From: Pseudomaricurvus alkylphenolicus
GTDB taxonomy: Bacteria; Pseudomonadota; Gammaproteobacteria; Pseudomonadales; Cellvibrionaceae
Reading direction: 5' to 3'
DNA: 64,000 nt
Assembly: GCF_011683955.1 (NCBI RefSeq)
Contig: NZ_JAAQPI010000014.1
Span: 1-64,000, forward strand
The notes beneath the pieces are model-generated. The model was not told the DNA's origin. It searched no databases and saw nothing but the letters and a program-made list of their open reading frames with translations. The position numbers and the translations under genes are program-made. Below are positions 51,083 to 60,154 of the stretch, piece after piece. The stretch's first letter is position 1, and every line of letters begins with the position of its first letter.

Positions 51083-53755
51083 ATGACACATGCAGCTATT
51101 GAAAATCCCCACGACACCGATGACATCGCTCTGGAAAACGGTGAGTGGATAGACGCTATCGACTCCGTGCGGCGTGAACAGGGCGAGCATCGCAGCCGGG
51201 AGATTCTCAGGCTGTTACAAAACCACCTGCTGACCCAGGGCGTCAGTCTATCCGAGGCCACACTCAATACCCCATACCGCAACACCATTCCGCCGCACCA
51301 GCAGCCGGCCTATCCCGGTGACAGGGAGCTGGAGCAGAAAATTGAAAATATTATCCGCTGGAATGCCATGGCCATGGTGCTCGGTGCCAACGACAACGGT
51401 TCGGGCGTCGGCGGTCATATCGCCACCTATCAGTCCGTCGCCACTGCTCTGGAGGTGGGTTTTCATCACTGGTTTAGGGCGCGCAGCGACAACTACGGCG
51501 GAGATATCCTGATGGTTCAAGCGCACGCCGCGCCGGGCATCTATGCGCGTGCCTATCTGGAGGGCCGACTGACCGCAACACAGCTGCAACACTTCCGCCG
51601 TGAACTGCAGCAAGGCGGTGGTCTGCCCTCGTATCCGCATCCTCGCCGGTTGCCTGACTTCTGGCAGCTGCCGAGCGCTTCCATGGGGCTGTCAACCCCC
51701 TCGGCTATCTATCAGGCGCGTTTTATGAAATACCTCCAAAACCGCGGCCTGAAACCCGACAACGGCGGCAAGGTCTGGTGCTTTATCGGCGACGGCGAAT
51801 CGGACGAGCCTGAGGTATTGGGAACCATTAACATGGCCGTGCGTGAAGATCTGGACAATCTGGTCATGGTGGTTAACTGTAACTTGCAGCGACTCGATGG
51901 TCCCGTGCGGGGCAATGGCAAGATCATTCAGGAACTCGAGCGCAGTTACCGTGGCTCCGGCTGGGATGTGATCAAAGTCATTTGGGGCGGGGAGTGGGAT
52001 GAGTTGTTTGCCCGCGATCACGACGGTGTATTACAAGCTCGCATGGACCGCGCGGTGGATGGAGACTATCAATTCTATACCGTTTCCGACGGTACCACGG
52101 TGCGTGAACACTGGATTGACGGTGATCGACGACTGGCACAGCTGATGCAGACACTCAGCGACGATGAAATCCGGGTGATTCGGCGAGGGGGCCACGACCG
52201 TAAAAAGCTCTACGCGGCCTTTGAGCGGGCGGCGAAGAGTACGGGTCGCCCGACGGCGGTACTGATCAAAACAGTCAAGGGCGATGGCTTGGGCGCGGCG
52301 GCTGAGGGGCAGAATACTGCCCATCAGAAAAAGCAGCTCAGTGAAGAGGAGCGCATTGCCATTGGCAGGCGCTTCGGTATTCCCCTGAGCGATGAGCAAA
52401 TGGCACGAGCCGAACTCTACAAACCTGAATCGGACAGCCCGGAGGCCCAGTATCTGCACCAGCAGCGACAACGCCTGGACGGCTATCTGCCCTCGCGTGT
52501 GGTCAGTGAACAGCGTCTGCAGGCACCCGCCTTGTCTCAGTTCAAGGCCGCCATAGAAGGCAGCAAGCGCGAACAATCCACCACCATGGCCTTTGTACGT
52601 ATGCTGGCAACGCTGCTGAAGGACAAGGCCATCGGGCGTCACATGGTTCCCATTGTGCCCGATGAGGCGCGAACTTTTGGTATGGAGTCTCTCTTCAAGC
52701 AGTTTGGTATCTATTCCAGCGAAGGACAAAAATACAAACCCGTCGATGCCTCCACGTTGTTGCCGTACAGAGAAGCCAAAGACGGGCAACTGCTGCAAGA
52801 AGGCATTTGTGAAGCCGGTGCCATGGCCTCGTTCCTGGCGGCGGGCACGGCTTATGCCAACTTTGGTGTGCCGATGATCCCGTTTTACATTTTCTATTCG
52901 ATTTTTGGCTTTCAGCGCGTCGGCGATATGATTTGGTCCTGCGCCGACGCCATGGCAAAGGGGTTCTTGATGGGAGCCACAGCCGGTCGTACCACGCTCA
53001 ATGGCGAGGGTTTGCAGCATCAGGATGGGCACTCTCATGTGCTCGCCTCGACGATACCAAACCTGCGCAGCTACGACCCGGCTTTCGCCTATGAGCTGGC
53101 GGTGATCGTGCGGGACGGCATCGAGCGTATGTACTACAAGGATGAAAATATCTTCTACTACCTGACCCTGTATAACCAGAACTATGAGATGCCCGCGATG
53201 CCAAGTGGTGTGGAAGAGGGCATCATCAACGGCATGTATCGCTTTTCTGAGGACAGTGATGAGGGTTACAAGGTTCATCTGTTGGGCAGTGGCAGCCTGA
53301 TGCAGGAGGTGCTGGCGGCAGTGCGGATTCTCAAACAATACCACTGTAGCGTGGATGTCTGGAGCGTGACCAGTTATACCGAATTGCAGCGTCAGGCCCA
53401 ACAGGTCGAACGTCAGAATCTGTTGGCGCCTGATCGGCGTGAACGCAATTACATCGAGCGGGTGATGTCTGAGGAGGAGGGCATAGTGGTTGCCTGCAGT
53501 GACTACATGAAGTCTCTTGCCAACGGCATTTCCCGCTGGTTCACGCAGTCATTTACCGCGTTGGGGACTGATGGGTTTGGCCTCAGCGAATCTCGACCCG
53601 ACCTGCGCCGTCACTTTGAGGTGGACGCCAATTATATCGCCTGGGCAGCTTTGACCAGTCTCTTTAACAAGGGCGAGTTGGCGCAGGAGGCGCTCGAGCG
53701 TGCGCGACAGGATCTCAATATTCCCAGACAAAAGCAGGATCCGAGTTCGTTATGA
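51083..53755 (+). CDS. aceE: Pyruvate dehydrogenase E1 component (homodimeric type)
   Basis: This 890-residue thiamine-diphosphate enzyme decarboxylates pyruvate and reductively acetylates the lipoyl group of E2. The length is close to E. coli AceE (887). Expected motifs are present: HIATYQSVATALEVG near the N-terminus, the cofactor loop IGDGESDEPE to VNCNLQ, and FGMESLFKQFGIY and GEGLQHQDGHSHV in the C-terminal half. AAGG lies eight bases before the ATG. The E2 gene follows 67 bases later. No E3 (lpd) gene is adjacent. It could be the main pyruvate dehydrogenase, or a second 2-oxoacid dehydrogenase copy (MdeB-like) serving catabolism. Confidence 0.92.
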   Translation: MTHAAIENPHDTDDIALENGEWIDAIDSVRREQGEHRSREILRLLQNHLLTQGVSLSEATLNTPYRNTIPPHQQPAYPGDRELEQKIENIIRWNAMAMVLGANDNGSGVGGHIATYQSVATALEVGFHHWFRARSDNYGGDILMVQAHAAPGIYARAYLEGRLTATQLQHFRRELQQGGGLPSYPHPRRLPDFWQLPSASMGLSTPSAIYQARFMKYLQNRGLKPDNGGKVWCFIGDGESDEPEVLGTINMAVREDLDNLVMVVNCNLQRLDGPVRGNGKIIQELERSYRGSGWDVIKVIWGGEWDELFARDHDGVLQARMDRAVDGDYQFYTVSDGTTVREHWIDGDRRLAQLMQTLSDDEIRVIRRGGHDRKKLYAAFERAAKSTGRPTAVLIKTVKGDGLGAAAEGQNTAHQKKQLSEEERIAIGRRFGIPLSDEQMARAELYKPESDSPEAQYLHQQRQRLDGYLPSRVVSEQRLQAPALSQFKAAIEGSKREQSTTMAFVRMLATLLKDKAIGRHMVPIVPDEARTFGMESLFKQFGIYSSEGQKYKPVDASTLLPYREAKDGQLLQEGICEAGAMASFLAAGTAYANFGVPMIPFYIFYSIFGFQRVGDMIWSCADAMAKGFLMGATAGRTTLNGEGLQHQDGHSHVLASTIPNLRSYDPAFAYELAVIVRDGIERMYYKDENIFYYLTLYNQNYEMPAMPSGVEEGIINGMYRFSEDSDEGYKVHLLGSGSLMQEVLAAVRILKQYHCSVDVWSVTSYTELQRQAQQVERQNLLAPDRRERNYIERVMSEEEGIVVACSDYMKSLANGISRWFTQSFTALGTDGFGLSESRPDLRRHFEVDANYIAWAALTSLFNKGELAQEALERARQDLNIPRQKQDPSSL

Positions 53756-53822
53756 ATGTGTTCAACGCATCCGCGCAGCGTTTCTTATTGTTCCCAGGTT
53801 TTTGATGAGGTGGAAACACACA

Positions 53823-55109
53823 ATGACAACTCAAACGGTATGTATGCCCGAATTGGATGGTGGTGGAGAGGTCATAGAATTTTGCGCCGAGGTCGGTCAA
53901 CTGGTGACGGAAGGCGACTCGCTAATGGTGCTGGAGTCGGACAAGGCCTCAATTGAAGTCCCCTCACCGGCTAACGGCACCGTTTCACAGTGGCTGGTTG
54001 AAATTGGTACGCAAATTGTATCCGGTGCGCCCCTGTTGGAGTTGCAGCCACTTGGCAGCGGTGCTGACGCATCGACGTGTGATCAGGACACACTACTACC
54101 TTTGGAGTCCAAACCGGCTCCCGAGCCAGAGACTGCCCCTTCCCCTGGCGACACGACTGACTCTGCAACCGCATTCCCGGTTGCCACCAGCGCGGTAGTA
54201 AGCGCCCATATCAACGCCGGCCCGGCGGTCCGAAAGCTGGCTCGGGAATTGGGTATACAGCTGGCGGACGTCGAGGCGCCCGGTTCGGGAGAGCGGCTGC
54301 GCAAGGAACACCTGAAGGCACATGTCAAGCAACGTTTGTCGCAACGGCCGGCCGCTCCGAATGAGGCTTGCGGGAGTGTGCCGCCAATGCCCCTGGAAGA
54401 TTATGTGCGTTACGGCGATATTGAACACAAGGATCTGACCAATATCGCCAAGGCTACGGTGGTGCACATGACCCGCTGTTGGCTCAATATTCCACACGTT
54501 ACTTTGTTTGATGAGGTGAACATTGACGCCGTTGAGAACTTCCGCAAGTCGGTCGATCCCCAGTCTTTGGGCTTACCCCGCCATCCCACATTATTGCCAT
54601 TTATTATCGCAGTGGTAGCAAGGGCGCTGAGACATTTTCCGCAGTTTAACGTTGCCCTGGACGAAAAAAACGAACAGGTGATACAGAAATCCTATGTTAA
54701 TATCGGTTTCGCGGTAGACTCGCCTGCGGGTCTGCTGGTGCCAGTCATTCGCGAGGCGGATAAAAAGAGCATTCGGGAACTGGCACTGGAGATCACGGCG
54801 CTGGGCGAAAAAGCCAGGGAGCGCAAACTCAGCCCCGCCGATATGCAAGGAGGCTGCTTTACCGTTTCCAGCATGGGACCGATGGGTGGGACCGGTTTTA
54901 CTCCCATCATCAACGGCCCCGAAGTGGCCATACTCGGGATTGCCAAAGCCAGCGTCAAACCGGTTTGGGACGGTGAGCGGTTTGTTCCCGTCAAACAGCT
55001 GCCACTGTGCCTGTCGTTTGATCATCGTGCCATCAATGGTGGGGATGCGGGACGATTTATGGCATTTGTTAACGATGCCCTGTGTGATATACGACGGCTG
55101 TTGTTGTAA
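53823..55109 (+). CDS. aceF: Dihydrolipoyl acetyltransferase E2, single lipoyl domain
   Basis: This 428-residue acyltransferase has one lipoyl domain (residues 1-78, lipoyl-lysine Lys41 in ESDKASIEV), an Ala/Pro-rich linker and a peripheral-subunit-binding domain (about 133-170: AVRKLARELGIQLADV). A catalytic domain from about residue 200 ends in LSFDHRAINGGDAGRF, with active-site His401. E. coli AceF has three lipoyl domains and about 630 residues, so this is a short form. The ATG follows GAGGTGG at slightly long spacing; an ATG 15 bases earlier is possible, and longer frames overlap aceE. It forms an operon with the upstream E1. Confidence 0.9.
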   Translation: MTTQTVCMPELDGGGEVIEFCAEVGQLVTEGDSLMVLESDKASIEVPSPANGTVSQWLVEIGTQIVSGAPLLELQPLGSGADASTCDQDTLLPLESKPAPEPETAPSPGDTTDSATAFPVATSAVVSAHINAGPAVRKLARELGIQLADVEAPGSGERLRKEHLKAHVKQRLSQRPAAPNEACGSVPPMPLEDYVRYGDIEHKDLTNIAKATVVHMTRCWLNIPHVTLFDEVNIDAVENFRKSVDPQSLGLPRHPTLLPFIIAVVARALRHFPQFNVALDEKNEQVIQKSYVNIGFAVDSPAGLLVPVIREADKKSIRELALEITALGEKARERKLSPADMQGGCFTVSSMGPMGGTGFTPIINGPEVAILGIAKASVKPVWDGERFVPVKQLPLCLSFDHRAINGGDAGRFMAFVNDALCDIRRLLL

Positions 55110-55426
55110 TCGGTGCCTTTGAGATAGTTGACTTGTCGGTACAAGCCGATGTGTTCTTCTATTCCCGCGATCATTGCGGTGCACGTGATCAGCGTGAGAC
55201 CTGCGCCATTGCTGAATGAGGCATTAAGGCAATGGTGAATCGCGGGGGAGTTAGCTCTCATAAGCAGGTCACTTCTTTCCTATCACAAATTGAGATACAT
55301 CGTATCAAACAAATCCATTTCCCTCGTACCCCAGGGTTCCGTAGCCTAGTTCCCGTCAGCCTTCCGGCGGAAAGTGTCTACAACTAAGTCTGACCAGTGA
55401 ACTGGTTCATATCAGAGGGAGTAACG
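55110..55426. other. Intergenic interval between E2 and sulfatase
   Basis: No gene is supported in these 317 bases. No strong terminator hairpin with a T-run is visible after the E2 gene. The sulfatase promoter should lie here, but no convincing -35/-10 pair was picked out. Confidence 0.5.
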
Positions 55427-57007
55427 GTGAAGATCTTTGCATACGTCCTGTTGGCTTTGACCGTAAGTCAGGTCGGGGCGACACAATTACGCCCCAATGT
55501 TCTGCTTGTGGTTGCTGATGACCTGGGATACACCGATCTGGGTAGTTTCGGGGGGGAGATCAGTACTCCTAACCTCGATAGCTTGGCAACCAACGGCATG
55601 CGTTTTAGCAGCTTTTATACAGCCCCGACTTGTTCGCCCACACGCGCCATGCTGCTTACGGGAGCCGATAATCATCTGGTCGGGCTGGGCACCATGCGCG
55701 AGGCCATGGCCGACAATCAGCGTGGGAAACCGGGGTATGAGGGGCATCTTAACGATCGTGCTGCTTCACTGCCCCGAGCATTCGCCGACGCAGGCTATCG
55801 AACATTAATGACGGGGAAGTGGCATTTGGGGCACAAAAAAGAACACAGTCCTGCGGCCCGTGGATTTACTCATAGTTTTGCGCTCCTGGATGGTGGTGCG
55901 GGCCACTTCAGTGATCTTGGGATCGACAAGCAACATGCAAGCTATCGAGAAAATGGAGAATTTGCCAAACTGCCGGATGATTTCTACTCTTCGCGTTTCT
56001 ACACTGACAAGATGATCGACTATATTGAAACAGGTCGTGATTCGGGAAAACCATTCTTTGCTTATCTTGCGTATACCGCGCCCCACTGGCCCCTGCAGGC
56101 TAAGAAGAGCACCATTAAGAAATACTCGGGGGTATATCAACGTGGATACGACGACATCCGCAGTGAGCGTATGGCACGCGCCATAAATCTGGGTGTTATG
56201 CCTGTTGGCGGCTCTGCGTCTTTGCCCCTGAACGGCGAGAGAGATTGGCGACAGTTGAGTGAAGACCAAAAAAGGACTTCAGCCCGGAAAATGGAAATTT
56301 ATGCCGCAATGGTTGACGACATGGATGCAAACTTTGGCAGACTGGTCGAATATCTAAAGTCTACAGACCAGTTTGATAATACCATCATATTCTTTATGTC
56401 AGATAACGGTGCGGAAGGTGCGACCATAGAAAGCGAATACCCTTTTCTTACCAAGCACGCTGAAACTTGCTGTGATAACAGCTATGCCAACCTCGGAAAT
56501 TCTGATTCGTACATATTTTATGGCGCCGGCTGGGCGCGAGCTTCTGTCGGAAACTCGCGTGATTACAAAGGTCGTACCACAGAGGGAGGCATTAGATCAC
56601 CAGCGTTTATTCACTACCGCGGAATAAATGGCGCGGGCTCTGTGTCAAACCGCTTTTTCACCGTGAAAGACGTACTGCCGACCCTCATGCAGCTATCAGA
56701 CGTCAATATTCCCCAGGGCTTCGAGGTGCCCGTCGAGGGACGCTCTATATGGCGTCCGCAATTGAGTGCCGCTGAAATGGGTTGGGAGTTTGTCGGTGGA
56801 CGTGCCTATCGTAAAGGAAACTGGAAGCTTGTGTCGACAACTGCGCGACACGGTGGTGACAACAGTTGGCGCTTGTACAATCTGCATAAAGATCCTGGAG
56901 AGCAAAAGAATCTTGCAAGTGAGCATCCGAGAATATTTCAGGAAATGGTGAAATTGTTCGAGGCTTATGAGGATAAAGCAGGCATCGTTTATCCCGATAA
57001 CAAATAG
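55427..57007 (+). CDS. Exported type I sulfatase
   Basis: This 526-residue sulfatase starts at a GTG six bases after GAGGGAG; an upstream GTG adds ten residues without support. The signal peptide MKIFAYVLLALTVSQVGA directs export. The formylglycine motif is CSPTRAMLLTG (Cys69), the C-x-P-x-R consensus needing a maturation enzyme. DDLGYTD (Asp31/32), GKWHLG and MSDNGAEG provide the metal and substrate residues. FGly sulfatases hydrolyse sulfate esters of sugars, phenols or steroids. Near a rhamnose-type utilisation locus, a sulfated algal sugar such as those in ulvan or fucoidan is an attractive but unproven substrate. No maturase gene is in the window. Confidence 0.92.
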   Translation: MKIFAYVLLALTVSQVGATQLRPNVLLVVADDLGYTDLGSFGGEISTPNLDSLATNGMRFSSFYTAPTCSPTRAMLLTGADNHLVGLGTMREAMADNQRGKPGYEGHLNDRAASLPRAFADAGYRTLMTGKWHLGHKKEHSPAARGFTHSFALLDGGAGHFSDLGIDKQHASYRENGEFAKLPDDFYSSRFYTDKMIDYIETGRDSGKPFFAYLAYTAPHWPLQAKKSTIKKYSGVYQRGYDDIRSERMARAINLGVMPVGGSASLPLNGERDWRQLSEDQKRTSARKMEIYAAMVDDMDANFGRLVEYLKSTDQFDNTIIFFMSDNGAEGATIESEYPFLTKHAETCCDNSYANLGNSDSYIFYGAGWARASVGNSRDYKGRTTEGGIRSPAFIHYRGINGAGSVSNRFFTVKDVLPTLMQLSDVNIPQGFEVPVEGRSIWRPQLSAAEMGWEFVGGRAYRKGNWKLVSTTARHGGDNSWRLYNLHKDPGEQKNLASEHPRIFQEMVKLFEAYEDKAGIVYPDNK

Positions 57008-57101
57008 TCAAGCAGGAAGGGGCTGCATGGTAACAATGTCAATGACTATACCAGTGACTATGCAGCAATAGCCTGCTAATAAAAAACAGGAGTACGGCCC
57101 A

Positions 57102-57680
57102 TTGAGTTTACCCAAAATCCACCGCGTTGTGACAGGCCACGATGCCAACGGTAACGCCATAGTCGTTCACAATGGAGATCTGCCTCGTGTGAAGGAGATC
57201 GCGGCCATACCGGGCACCGTCTTTCACGAGGTGTGGAGTACCAAGGCCAATGCATCGGTCGACAACGGTGAAGATCCCACGCTGGGGCCGCTGGTACTGC
57301 CGCCGCCAGCAGCAGGCACTCGCATTCGCTTTGTGGATATTCCTCCGGATACCCGCGAGTTTCTCGAAAATGGTGCTGCCAAAATGAACGATGCTTTTGC
57401 CCAGATTGGTGATGTTTCTGCCTCGACGGTCAAACGGAATTCACCACACCCCCTGATGCATCGCACCGAGTCGATTGACTATGGTTTGGTAATTGAGGGC
57501 GAAGTCACCTTGATACTGGACACGGAAGAAGTACTGTTAACACCCGGAAGTGTCGTTGTTCAAAGGGGCACCAATCACGCCTGGGCCAATCGCACCGAGG
57601 CTGTTGCACGTATGGCGTTTGTGCTGATTGACGGAACCTATGATCCCGGTATCGCTCGTTCCCTGGCAGCGAAAGGCTGA
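57102..57680 (+). CDS. Cupin-domain protein
   Basis: This 192-residue protein has a C-terminal cupin barrel: PHPLMHRTESIDYGLVIEGE is the first cupin motif and PGSVVVQRGTNHAWANR the second. The N-terminal 90 residues form an extra beta-rich region. The start is a TTG (57102) about a dozen bases after AGGAG. Such proteins often act as small isomerases, dioxygenases or ligand-binding proteins, and close relatives are annotated only as cupin proteins. It follows the sulfatase and converges with the DeoR gene. The function is not known. Confidence 0.78.
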   Translation: MSLPKIHRVVTGHDANGNAIVVHNGDLPRVKEIAAIPGTVFHEVWSTKANASVDNGEDPTLGPLVLPPPAAGTRIRFVDIPPDTREFLENGAAKMNDAFAQIGDVSASTVKRNSPHPLMHRTESIDYGLVIEGEVTLILDTEEVLLTPGSVVVQRGTNHAWANRTEAVARMAFVLIDGTYDPGIARSLAAKG

Positions 57681-57750
57681 TCGGAATTCCGAGTGGTTTG
57701 TTCAACAGGCTGGGACTGGAATCTCGCGCGCTCCATGTGAATCAATGCGG

Positions 57751-58545
57751 CTATTTATCGGCAGCTTCGGCAATCAAGACCTGAATTCCATGCGAGCTAA
57801 ACAGATCCAGCATGGCTTCGTCAGCATTGCTGTCCGTAATCAGAATGTCGACTTCGGACAACGGGCTGAAAATAAATTTGCTGCGTTTACCCAATTTGGA
57901 ACTGTCCGCAAGAATAATGAGTTGATCGGCTTGCTTTCGCAGCTTTTGTTCCGCGCGAATCAATAGCGGGTCGGATTCCATTACGCCGTAATCTCCGATA
58001 CCCGGTGTGCCCATGAACATCTTGCTGCCGTGGTAATACTGAATGGTGTCGCTTTCAAAGGCGCTCAGAATAATGCCCTGCTTGCGGTAGATTTCACCGC
58101 CGGGGAGTGTGATTTGATTGTTGCTGTTGTCAGACAGCTCTTGCGCCAACACAAACGAGTTGGTCAGAATATTCAGTTGCCTGTCGGCCAGGAACTCTCC
58201 CATCATAAAAGTGGAGCTGCCCCCGTTGATAATGATGGATTCACCGTCTTCGCACAGTTCTACCGCTTTTTGGGCGATCAGACGTTTAACGTCGGTTTGT
58301 ACTTCCTTGTCGGCGAGAAATGCTGAGCCCGACAGATGTTGCCGCTTGGCCTTATGTTCTGTATTGGGCAGAGCCTCTGCGCCGCCTCGGATTTTTCGTA
58401 ACTGCTTTGCTCGCGACATTTTGATCAAGTCGCGTCGAATCGTCGCTTCTGACGAGTTCAGTTGAGTTGACAGGCTGCGGACACTGGCGAATTGCTGCTC
58501 ATCAAGGATATCCAGGATGAGTCGCTGCCTCTGTTTTTCCAGCAT
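57751..58545 (-). CDS. DeoR-family transcriptional regulator
   Basis: This 264-residue regulator has an N-terminal helix-turn-helix (QRLILDILDEQQFASVRSLSTQLNSSEATIRRDL). The DeoR/GlpR sensor domain carries IINGGSSTFMMGEFL and ILADSSKLGKRSKF. DeoR repressors bind phosphorylated sugar intermediates. It starts at the ATG at 58545; an in-frame ATG 54 bases upstream is less likely. It is the third gene of the reverse run permease-kinase-regulator. The phased AATCA repeats upstream of the divergent aldolase gene are a plausible operator, so it probably represses both sides of the locus. Confidence 0.9.
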   Translation of the reverse strand: MLEKQRQRLILDILDEQQFASVRSLSTQLNSSEATIRRDLIKMSRAKQLRKIRGGAEALPNTEHKAKRQHLSGSAFLADKEVQTDVKRLIAQKAVELCEDGESIIINGGSSTFMMGEFLADRQLNILTNSFVLAQELSDNSNNQITLPGGEIYRKQGIILSAFESDTIQYYHGSKMFMGTPGIGDYGVMESDPLLIRAEQKLRKQADQLIILADSSKLGKRSKFIFSPLSEVDILITDSNADEAMLDLFSSHGIQVLIAEAADK

Positions 58546-58714
58546 TGGCGTTTCCCGACTGTTGCTGTCTGTGATTGGTTTGCTGATGATGTTACCCATT
58601 TTTAAACAAATTTGCAGTAACTTGACGACATTTGACTGTTTTTCGATCAGCTCGAATCAGTTGTAAGCCAGAGGGCTGATGAACATCGCATTCAGGGGGG
58701 TGAGTATTGGTTGA

Positions 58715-60154
58715 TCATTCCTTCAGTGTGATGCCCATACCCATTTCCTCCATTTCGTGAATCAAACGCTGACGCCACCTGGTGCGATATTCCGTCAAGC
58801 CGGGAATGGTCGTTGATGCCGCGGAAACCAACTTCAGATCCATGGCTTCTGGCATTGGCTGTGTCAACATATAAGCGCCAGACACCGTACCGGTCAGATC
58901 GTGAGAAGTGAGCAGAGGTTGTTGTGGTCGCAGACTGGCCAACAGCGTTGGCAGGTGAGGATTCCTTAAATACGCGCCTTCAAGAACGATGGTGTTGCTC
59001 GCGTGGACCAAATCCAACTGCAGGTCGATCATCAATGCCAAATACAAGGAAATCATCGCAGAAACCGGCAGGCTGCCAGGTGGCCAGCCTCCCACCCGCC
59101 CCCGATGTTGTGGGAAGGGGCCGGTCCCCGTCACCCACGAGGGGAAACAATAGCTGCCTTGCCGTATCAATCGAGTGATATGGGAAAGGTCATAGGGTTC
59201 ATCAATACTGCCGTTCAAGTGTTGGCACAACAGCTCCGCTTCTCGCCCTGCCATAAACCGTGAACAAACGATGGGATCACCATCGGCGTCCACATTCATC
59301 AGCATATCCCGCTGTTCATCAAGCCTGTAAGGCTCCGCATCGCTGAGTTTTGCGCTATTCATGGCAATACACCAGGTGCCGGTCGACAGCACGGTGAAAG
59401 TATGTTGTTTCAGCGCGGCTTTGTAGCGATAGTAGCTGGCGTTACTGTCGTGAATACCCGTGAATACTTGGCAATTTGGCGGCAGTCCGGTCAATTTACT
59501 TACGCCGTCGCTGATAGGTCCTAAGGTATCAGAGGCCGCTTTCAGGGGCGGCAACAGCCGCCGCCATCCCTCGTTGTGTACCAACGAGGACCATTGACGA
59601 TGATGGGGGTCCCAAAGATCCGTGTGGCAGCCCAGCGAGGTGACTTCCGAACAGCGATTGCCGCACAGACGCCAGGCCCAATATTGCGGGTAGGTGAGGA
59701 TATCGGTTGCCCGTTGAAATTCGTCTTCAAAGTGGCACTGCATCCAGAACAATTGTTTGCCCAGATTCAAACCCGCCGGCAACCGTGGCGAAGCGGTCTC
59801 GGTAAATTGGGGGCGAGCCTGATCATATTCATCTTGCAGGTTGTCCACACCGTCAAATTCGTAGTCCATCACCGGTAATACCAGACCGTCACCCGTCGGC
59901 TGCTTACGGTTAATCAGTGCAGCGGTGGCCCCGTGAGTGGTGATCACGATGGCATCAATGGCGTACAACTTACTCCAGTTTCTCAGGCCCTCCAGCAACC
60001 ACTCCCAGATCGCGCTGGTATCATAGTGAGGATAGGGGCCATCCGCTAACACATGATTGGCCCTGACCCGGGCATGCAAGGTATCAGTCAATGAACTCTT
60101 GAGGTGCAGTTTGATATGAGTCTTGCCGATGTCGAGTATGGCAACATGATTCAT
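58715..60154 (-). CDS. FGGY-family carbohydrate kinase (rhamnulokinase/fuculokinase-like)
   Basis: This 479-residue kinase has the two actin-like domains of the FGGY family. AILDIGKTHIKLHL is the N-terminal phosphate-binding strand, ITTHGATAALI comes next, and GIHDSNASYYRY and LSTGTWCIAMN form the second ATP-binding strand. It would phosphorylate a ketosugar at C1. Its ATG overlaps the permease stop by four bases (ATGA), showing translational coupling. Together with a class II aldolase/dehydrogenase and a DeoR regulator this points to L-rhamnulose or L-fuculose. The kinase alone does not distinguish them. The frame is intact. Confidence 0.85.
   Translation of the reverse strand: MNHVAILDIGKTHIKLHLKSSLTDTLHARVRANHVLADGPYPHYDTSAIWEWLLEGLRNWSKLYAIDAIVITTHGATAALINRKQPTGDGLVLPVMDYEFDGVDNLQDEYDQARPQFTETASPRLPAGLNLGKQLFWMQCHFEDEFQRATDILTYPQYWAWRLCGNRCSEVTSLGCHTDLWDPHHRQWSSLVHNEGWRRLLPPLKAASDTLGPISDGVSKLTGLPPNCQVFTGIHDSNASYYRYKAALKQHTFTVLSTGTWCIAMNSAKLSDAEPYRLDEQRDMLMNVDADGDPIVCSRFMAGREAELLCQHLNGSIDEPYDLSHITRLIRQGSYCFPSWVTGTGPFPQHRGRVGGWPPGSLPVSAMISLYLALMIDLQLDLVHASNTIVLEGAYLRNPHLPTLLASLRPQQPLLTSHDLTGTVSGAYMLTQPMPEAMDLKLVSAASTTIPGLTEYRTRWRQRLIHEMEEMGMGITLKE

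Noticed and set aside
52031-53401. 456-codon reverse open frame opposite aceE
   Set aside because: Shadow frame. The composition is rich in His/Gln/Arg and no family motif is visible, while aceE is intact.
57681-57692. Palindrome TCGGAATTCCGA between converging cupin and DeoR genes
   Set aside because: It is short, begins directly after the cupin stop, and has no T-run or second copy. There is not enough to call an operator or terminator.
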